Of a DNA stretch of 43,111 nucleotides, positions 38,358-43,111 are shown one piece after another. Below the pieces are notes generated by a model. It made no database searches and was not told where the DNA came from. It saw only the letters and a list, made by a program, of their open reading frames with translations. A program made the position numbers and the translations under genes. Positions within the stretch are counted from its first letter, which is position 1. Each line of letters starts with the position of its first letter. The stretch comes from Brevundimonas diminuta 3F5N (GTDB lineage Bacteria; Pseudomonadota; Alphaproteobacteria; Caulobacterales; Caulobacteraceae). The stretch spans positions 1-43,111 of the forward strand of contig NZ_FUIE01000058.1 in NCBI RefSeq assembly GCF_900163625.1. The letters run 5' to 3'.

Positions 38358-39652
38358 GCCCCGAACACCCGCTCGAAGATCACATCCACGTTCTTGGTGT
38401 GGTAGCCGAGGTCGAACAGGGCCTCCAACTCGTCGTGGGGGAGGGTGACGCGGGCGTCGGCCTTCAGGAAGTCGATGAAGACGCCTTCGCCGCGCCAGAC
38501 CTTCATGGCGTTCTCCTGAACCGCCGCATAGGCGTCCTCGCGCGACACGCCCGCCTGGGTCAGGGCCAGCATGACCCGTTGCGAGAAGACCAGGCCGCCA
38601 AGGCGGTCGATATTCTTCTGCATGTTCTCAGGATAGACGTTCAGGCGCTCGACCACGTTCGCCAGACGGTGCAGGGCGAAGTCCAGGTGGATGGTGGCGT
38701 CCGGACCGATGCCGCGCTCGACCGAGGAGTGGCTGATGTCCCGCTCGTGCCACAGGGCGACGTTCTCCATCGCCGGGGTCACGGCCGAGCGGACCAGACG
38801 CGCCAGACCGGTCAGGTTCTCGGTCAGGATCGGGTTGCGCTTGTGCGGCATGGCCGACGAGCCCTTCTGACCCTTGTCGAAGAACTCCTCGGCTTCGAGG
38901 ACTTCGGTGCGCTGCAGGTGGCGGATTTCCACGGCCAGACGCTCGACCGAGGAGGCGACGACGCCCAGGGCGGCGAAATAGGCGGCGTGGCGGTCGCGCG
39001 GGATCACCTGGGTCGAGACCGGCTCGACGGCGAGGCCCATCTGGTCGGCGACGTATTGTTCAACGGCCGGATCGACGTTGGCGAAGGTGCCGACGGCGCC
39101 CGAGATGGCGCAGGTGGCGATCTCTTCACGGGCGGTGATCAGGCGGCGCTTGGCGCGCTGGAACTCGGCGTGATAGCCGGCCAGCTTCAGGCCGAAGGTC
39201 ACCGGCTCGGCGTGGATGCCGTGCGAGCGGCCGACGGTCGGGGTGTATTTGTGCTCCTTGGCGCGCGTTTCCAGCGCGGCCAGAACGCGATCGACGCCGC
39301 CCAGCAGCAGGTCGGTCGAGCGCGCCAGCTGCACCGCGAAGCAGGTGTCCAGCACGTCCGAAGACGTCATGCCCTGGTGCAGGAAGCGGGCTTCCTCGCC
39401 GACGATTTCCGACACATGGGTCAGGAAGGCGATGACGTCATGCTTGGTGGTGCGCTCGATCTCGTCGATGCGGTCGGCGTCGAAGGTCGCGTCCTTGCCG
39501 TTGGCCCAGATGGCCTCGGCCGATTCCTTGGGGATCACGCCCAGCTCGGCCATCTTGGTGGCGGCGTGGGCCTCGATCTCGAACCAGATCTTGTACTTGG
39601 TCTCTTGCGACCAGATGGCGACGGCGTCGGGGCGGGAATAGCGCGTGATCAT
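38354..39652 (-). CDS. purB: Adenylosuccinate lyase
   Basis: PurB releases fumarate from SAICAR (giving AICAR) and from adenylosuccinate (giving AMP). The 432-aa member of the fumarase/aspartase superfamily has TSSDVLDTCFAVQL, GRSHGIHAEPVTFG with the catalytic His region, and the signature GSSAMPHKRNP at 264-274. Length is normal. It heads an overlapping run with a 2OG oxygenase and a deoxyinosine glycosylase. The upstream region holds a long inverted repeat. Confidence 0.97.
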   Translation of the reverse strand: MITRYSRPDAVAIWSQETKYKIWFEIEAHAATKMAELGVIPKESAEAIWANGKDATFDADRIDEIERTTKHDVIAFLTHVSEIVGEEARFLHQGMTSSDVLDTCFAVQLARSTDLLLGGVDRVLAALETRAKEHKYTPTVGRSHGIHAEPVTFGLKLAGYHAEFQRAKRRLITAREEIATCAISGAVGTFANVDPAVEQYVADQMGLAVEPVSTQVIPRDRHAAYFAALGVVASSVERLAVEIRHLQRTEVLEAEEFFDKGQKGSSAMPHKRNPILTENLTGLARLVRSAVTPAMENVALWHERDISHSSVERGIGPDATIHLDFALHRLANVVERLNVYPENMQKNIDRLGGLVFSQRVMLALTQAGVSREDAYAAVQENAMKVWRGEGVFIDFLKADARVTLPHDELEALFDLGYHTKNVDVIFERVFGA

Positions 39653-39978
39653 GGTTGGGTCGTGTCGGTCCAGAGGGGCTGGGAGTCAAGACGGGGGGCG
39701 GGTTTCCTTCTCCCCTTGAGGGAGAAGGTGGCAGGCGGAGCCTGACGGATGAGGGGTGTTTGCGTCACAGATGACAATTTTGCTCCGACAGCCCGCGCCT
39801 CTTTTCGGCATGTCGCGCCGCCACCCCTCATCCGAGCGCCTCCGGCGCCCACCTTCTCCCTCAAGGGGAGAAGGAAAAAGAGAGTCGAATTCGTCTGAAT
39901 CGTCTGAAATCCCCTGTGGCGGACAGGGCAGTCTGGCACAGGCGCCGGAGTAGGCTGGCCGATTGCAGAAGAAAAAAT
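39653..39978. repeat. Intergenic region with a 29-bp inverted repeat (39703-39877)
   Basis: This 326-bp gap between lpxK and purB has no gene. Bases 39703-39731 are the exact reverse complement of 39849-39877; each arm is itself a hairpin (CTTCTCC-CTTGA-GGAGAAG type). Inner blocks CGGATGAGGGGTG and CACCCCTCATCCG also pair. The whole element is ~175 bp and resembles dispersed palindromic repeats of high-GC alphaproteobacteria. It differs in sequence from the other two copies described. Two GANTC sites lie at 39882-39886 and 39897-39901. Confidence 0.85.
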
Positions 39979-40983
39979 TCAGAGGGCGCGCATGATGAAG
40001 GCGGTGAAGCCCGCCTCATCCTCGAACCGGGTGACGACGGGCCAGGCGGCGACGGCGGCGCGCTGGTCGGGCGTCAGGCGCACCCAGTCCTTTTCGGTGG
40101 TGACGAGGCCCGCCTCATAGACGGCGGCGCGGTCGTTCAGGAAGGCGAAGTCGCGGTCGGACAGGGCGGCGTGGTCGGGGAAGGGGACGAAATCCTTGAG
40201 GTCGCAGCCTGCGGCGACCAGCGACCGCTCGACCTTCCACGGCTTGGCTATGCCGGCGAAGCCGACCTGAGGGCCGGGCGGCGGCGGGGCGGCGGGCTCC
40301 AGCCGGGCGATGAAGACGGGCAGGTCGCCGAAGACCTCCAGCAATTCGGGATCGGCGGCGTCCGCATCGGTTGGCAGCATGACAACCACGCCGTCGGCGC
40401 GCGCCAGACCAGCCTTCAGCGGCTCGCGCATCGGGCCGGAAGGGAAGACGGAGCCGTCGCCGAAGGGCCATTCGTCGCCGCGCGTCTCGCCATCGACCAC
40501 GATCAGGCTGAGGGTCTTCTTCAGCGCCGGGTTCTGGTGGCCGTCGTCCAGCACGAGGGCCTGCACGCCGTCGGCCGCGGCGGCGCGGGCGCCCGCCACG
40601 CGGTCGCGCGCGATCCATGCGGGGGCGTCCTGCGCCAGCATCAGGGGTTCGTCGCCGACGTCGGCGGCGGTGTGTTGGTTCAGGTCGACGCGGACGGGGC
40701 CTTCCAGCCTGCCGCCATAGCCGCGCGACAGGGCGGCGGCGTTGACGCCCTGGGCGCGCAGCAGACGCAGCGTCTCGCGCGCGACGGGCGTCTTGCCCGA
40801 TCCGCCGACCGTCAGATTGCCGATGGAGATGACCGCCGCGCCCGGATCGACCGGCGTGGCGCGGGCGATCCTGCGCGCCGTCACGCCCGCCCACAGCCAG
40901 GAGGCGGGCTTCAGCATCATCCGCGTCATCGGGGCGTGGCGACGGTCGCGGCTGTACCACCAGCGGGGGGTGTTCAGTTTCAT
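39979..40983 (-). CDS. lpxK: Tetraacyldisaccharide 4'-kinase
   Basis: LpxK phosphorylates the 4' position of the lipid A disaccharide precursor at the inner membrane. The 334-aa protein has a hydrophobic N-terminal helix and a Walker A variant GNLTVGGSGKT at 55-65. It also has the family motifs LSRGYGG, GDEPLMLA and VLDDGHQN, and ends TTEKDWVRL...FIMRAL. I start it at ATG 40983 (MKLNTPRWWY), which overlaps the waaA stop as ATGA. It is the last gene of the LPS run. Confidence 0.95.
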   Translation of the reverse strand: MKLNTPRWWYSRDRRHAPMTRMMLKPASWLWAGVTARRIARATPVDPGAAVISIGNLTVGGSGKTPVARETLRLLRAQGVNAAALSRGYGGRLEGPVRVDLNQHTAADVGDEPLMLAQDAPAWIARDRVAGARAAAADGVQALVLDDGHQNPALKKTLSLIVVDGETRGDEWPFGDGSVFPSGPMREPLKAGLARADGVVVMLPTDADAADPELLEVFGDLPVFIARLEPAAPPPPGPQVGFAGIAKPWKVERSLVAAGCDLKDFVPFPDHAALSDRDFAFLNDRAAVYEAGLVTTEKDWVRLTPDQRAAVAAWPVVTRFEDEAGFTAFIMRAL

Positions 40984-42281
40984 GGGCGCCTGCGTGAAGG
41001 GGCGGCGGGCAGGTGGGACTGAAGCGCCAGCCACAGGCGGTCCAGCCCGGCGGCCGCTGCTTCTGCGGATCGCCGGGCGCGCTCGCCCATGTCGCGGGCG
41101 GCCTCGGGATCGGCCAGCATGGGACCGACGACCGAAGGCAGTTCGGCGGGCGACAGGACGGAGACGAGGCCGCCCGCCTGTTTCAGCATCCGGGTCACGG
41201 CCTGCCAGTTGCTGGCGTCGGGGCCGGTGACGATGGGTTTGGCGAGGCGCGCGGGCTCCAGCGGGTTGTGGCCGCCGACCGCGCCGCCGCCCAGCGCCGG
41301 GGCGAAGGAGCCGCCCATGACCACCACATCGGCCAGCCGCAGGAACAGGCCCAGCTCGCCCAGCGTATCGGCCAGATAGATGTCGGTCTGGTCGCAGATC
41401 GGCTGGCCCTGACTACGCCGGGCGAAACCGTAGCCGTCGTGGGCCAGGGCTTCGGCGATGGCGTCGCCGCGTTCCGGGTGGCGTGGCACGACGATCAGGA
41501 ACAGGCGGTCGGCCAGATGATCCAGCGCGCCGACGATGGCCATTTCCTCATGCTCATGGGTGCTGGCGGCGACGACGACGGGGCGGTCGTCGATCAGGGC
41601 CGACAGGCGGGCGAACTCGCCCTTGTCATAGGGCAGGGGCTCGCCGGACAGCTTCAGGTTCACCTGACCGTCGACGCGGGCGCCCAGCGCGCTCAGCCGG
41701 TCAGCGCTGTCCTGATCCTGCGGCCAGACGTGCGAAAAGCCGTTCATCAGGGCGCGGGCCATGCCGGGGGCCTTCTTCCACCCCTGCGCCGTCTTGTCGG
41801 TGATGCGGGCGCTGACGAGGGCCAGAGGCACGCCGCGCTTTTGCGCCGTGGTCAGCAGGTTCGGCCACAGCTCGCTTTCGACGAAGACGCCGACATTGGG
41901 CCGCCAGTGGTCGAGGAAGGCCGCGACGGCCGAGGGAGCGTCGACCGGGGCGAACTGATGGATGACGCCGCGCGGCAGGCGGCTGGCCAGCACCTGAGCC
42001 GAGGTCAGGGTGCCGGTTGTGACCAGCACGGTCACATCGGGCCGGTCCTTGCGGATGCGCTCGGCCAGCGGAAGGATCGACAGGGCCTCGCCGACGCTGA
42101 CGCCGTGGATCCAGACCAGAGGCCCGCCCGGGCGCGCCATGCCGGGCTGGCCCAGCCGTTCATCGACGCGGGCGGGGTCTTCCTTGCCCTTCTGGACGCG
42201 CGCGTCCAGAAGGCGCGGGGCCAGCGGCTCCAGCAGGCGGGTCAGCAACTGATAGGCGATCAGGGCGGGGCTGAAGGACAC
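40980..42281 (-). CDS. waaA: 3-deoxy-D-manno-octulosonic acid transferase
   Basis: WaaA (KdtA) transfers Kdo from CMP-Kdo to lipid IVA. The 433-aa GT-B enzyme has an N-terminal membrane helix (LIAYQLLTRLLEPLAPRLL), WIHGVSVGEALSILPLAERIR, VFVESELWPNLL, HEHEEMAIVGAL and the HNPLEPA donor motif. I choose GTG 42281 because it lies just after the stop of the acyltransferase gene (TGAGCGTG); the open frame continues upstream inside that gene but is not family-like. lpxK overlaps its stop. Confidence 0.95.
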   Translation of the reverse strand: MSFSPALIAYQLLTRLLEPLAPRLLDARVQKGKEDPARVDERLGQPGMARPGGPLVWIHGVSVGEALSILPLAERIRKDRPDVTVLVTTGTLTSAQVLASRLPRGVIHQFAPVDAPSAVAAFLDHWRPNVGVFVESELWPNLLTTAQKRGVPLALVSARITDKTAQGWKKAPGMARALMNGFSHVWPQDQDSADRLSALGARVDGQVNLKLSGEPLPYDKGEFARLSALIDDRPVVVAASTHEHEEMAIVGALDHLADRLFLIVVPRHPERGDAIAEALAHDGYGFARRSQGQPICDQTDIYLADTLGELGLFLRLADVVVMGGSFAPALGGGAVGGHNPLEPARLAKPIVTGPDASNWQAVTRMLKQAGGLVSVLSPAELPSVVGPMLADPEAARDMGERARRSAEAAAAGLDRLWLALQSHLPAAPSRRRP

Positions 42282-42283
42282 GC

Positions 42284-42970
42284 TCAGACGCGCTCCAGCC
42301 CGGTGAGGGCGTCGGCGCGCGCCTCGACGGCGGTCAGGCGCTCGCCCCACTCGGCGGCGACGGCGGCCAGATCGCCGCCTTCGGGCCAGTCGACCCGGTC
42401 CCAGACCACGGCGCCCTTGCCGAACGGCAGGGGCAGCAGGGCGCGGTCCCAGCTGTTCAGCCGGATCGCCGGTTTGCAAGACATGCCGATCAGCAGCACG
42501 GGCGCGCCGGAGATCTTGGCCATCAGGGGCAGGCCCTCGGCCATCTGGCGGGCGGGGCCGCGCGGGCCGTCGGGGGTCAGGGCCAGGGCGCCGACCTTCA
42601 ACTGTTTCAGCCCGTCGCGCAGGGCCTGCGTGCCGCCCTTGGCCCTTTCCGCCTTGTCCTTGTTGGTCGAAGAGCCGCGCACGGCCGGAAAGCCCTGACG
42701 CGACACGGCCTTGGCGATGAACTCGCCGTCGGCGGACAGGGAGATCAGCACCTTGGCGGGCTGGGCGCGGTCGCGCGGCCAGCAGGACGGCGCCAGGCTG
42801 ATGCGCGAGTGCCAGAAGGCGCACAGCACCCCGCCGCCGTCGCGCCAGACCTCCTCGGCCAGATGCTGGTCTTCATGGGTCCAGCGGGTGGTGGCGATGC
42901 AGAAGCGCATCCATTGGGCCAGGGTCCAGGCCAGGGCGTTCTGGATGGCGGGGTTGCGCAGCGGCCTCAT
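42284..42970 (-). CDS. DUF374 lysophospholipid acyltransferase-family protein
   Basis: The 228-aa protein of the PlsC/LpxL-like acyltransferase superfamily has LCAFWHSRISLAP, a variant of the usual H-x4-D/E catalytic site, followed by FPAVRGSSTNKDKAERAKGG and TPDGPRGPARQMAEG. It probably acts on lipid A or phospholipid at the inner membrane. Family members are commonly encoded beside waaA and lpxK. Its ATG overlaps the stop of the ABC transporter gene as ATGA. Confidence 0.88.
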   Translation of the reverse strand: MRPLRNPAIQNALAWTLAQWMRFCIATTRWTHEDQHLAEEVWRDGGGVLCAFWHSRISLAPSCWPRDRAQPAKVLISLSADGEFIAKAVSRQGFPAVRGSSTNKDKAERAKGGTQALRDGLKQLKVGALALTPDGPRGPARQMAEGLPLMAKISGAPVLLIGMSCKPAIRLNSWDRALLPLPFGKGAVVWDRVDWPEGGDLAAVAAEWGERLTAVEARADALTGLERV

Positions 42971-43111
42971 GCGCCGGTCTCGTCGGGCAGTTCAGCCAGC
43001 GGGGGCAGGGCGACCGGGTCGCTGTCCAGCGACTGCTGCCGGGCCAGGCGGGCGTAGAGGCCGCCGCGCGCGACCAGGGCGTCGTGGGTTCCTTCCTCGA
43101 CCACGCGGCCG
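42967..43111 (-). CDS. ABC transporter ATPase C-terminus, MsbA-like, 5' partial
   Basis: Only the last 47 codons are in the window. The translated end GRVVEEGTHDALVARGGLYARLARQQ is the classic C-terminus after the H-loop of an exporter-type ABC ATPase. With lipid A genes directly downstream and a 4-nt overlap, MsbA (lipid A flippase) is the best guess, but the transmembrane part is outside the window. Confidence 0.8.
   Translation of the reverse strand, partial: GRVVEEGTHDALVARGGLYARLARQQSLDSDPVALPPLAELPDETGA

Noticed and set aside
40980..42824. waaA frame extended upstream to 42824
   Set aside because: The extra N-terminal part lies inside the DUF374 gene and is Arg/Gly-rich; the kinship to WaaA begins after GTG 42281.

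Overview
The window is high-GC, gene-dense DNA of an alphaproteobacterium, most likely Caulobacteraceae and possibly Brevundimonas. Support comes from a gene-transfer-agent (GTA) tail gene, an RpoH-type sigma factor with the alphaproteobacterial box, the zauP-zapA-6S RNA-5-FCL gene order, a DUF1476/ATPase zeta-type protein, and many TTG/GTG starts and 1-4 nt overlaps. The genus is inferred from gene content, not from a marker gene. I see no transposon, CRISPR array, tRNA, rRNA or replication origin. It reads as a core chromosomal segment with small intergenic repeats.

Layout. 1-3627: 3' part of the GTA hub/host-specificity gene, with a perfect 20-bp inverted repeat at the window edge. 3707-8154 (+): DnaJ-like chaperone, serC, purA, and a receiver-domain protein whose phosphoacceptor Asp is Glu. 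8174-10291 (-): rpoH and an RluA/RluD-type pseudouridine synthase. 10365-11003 (+): a DUF2799 lipoprotein. 11071-15064: glycolytic genes fba, pgk and gap (-), with one small acidic unknown (+). 15205-17539 (-): cstA and its small partner. 17645-22074 (-): tkt, an exported esterase, a VOC protein and purT. 22174-24625 (+): zauP, zapA, a 6S RNA candidate, 5-formyl-THF cyclo-ligase and a YmdB-like phosphodiesterase. 24632-28299 (-): purL, a lipoprotein and a glycosyltransferase. 28341-35619: purQ, purS and purC (-), interleaved with a membrane protein, a small acidic protein, an Asp/Asn hydroxylase, an MFS transporter, a PEBP protein and a cyclopropane fatty acid synthase. 35879-36202 (+): DUF1476. 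36353-39652 (-): purB, a 2OG oxygenase, a deoxyinosine-DNA glycosylase and a FAS1 lipoprotein. 39979-43111 (-): lipid A/LPS genes (msbA-like, DUF374 acyltransferase, waaA, lpxK) joined by overlaps or short gaps.

How the genes fit together. Purine synthesis dominates: purT, purL, purQ, purS, purC, purB and purA are all here but spread over several transcription units. The phosphoribosylformylglycinamidine synthase subunits PurS, PurQ and PurL look like an ancestral purC-S-Q-L run opened by inserted genes. Lower glycolysis (fba, gap, pgk) and transketolase form a second theme, and envelope biogenesis (lpxK, waaA, cfa-like, lipoproteins) a third.

The strongest leads are an intrinsic-terminator-like hairpin inside the purC leader (possible attenuation), the purB / 2OG-oxygenase / deoxyinosine-glycosylase operon, the D-to-E pseudo-receiver beside rpoH, the 6S RNA candidate, two copies of a ~130-bp palindromic intergenic repeat, and a duplicated purA 3' end. 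I found no clear new defence or mobile system.
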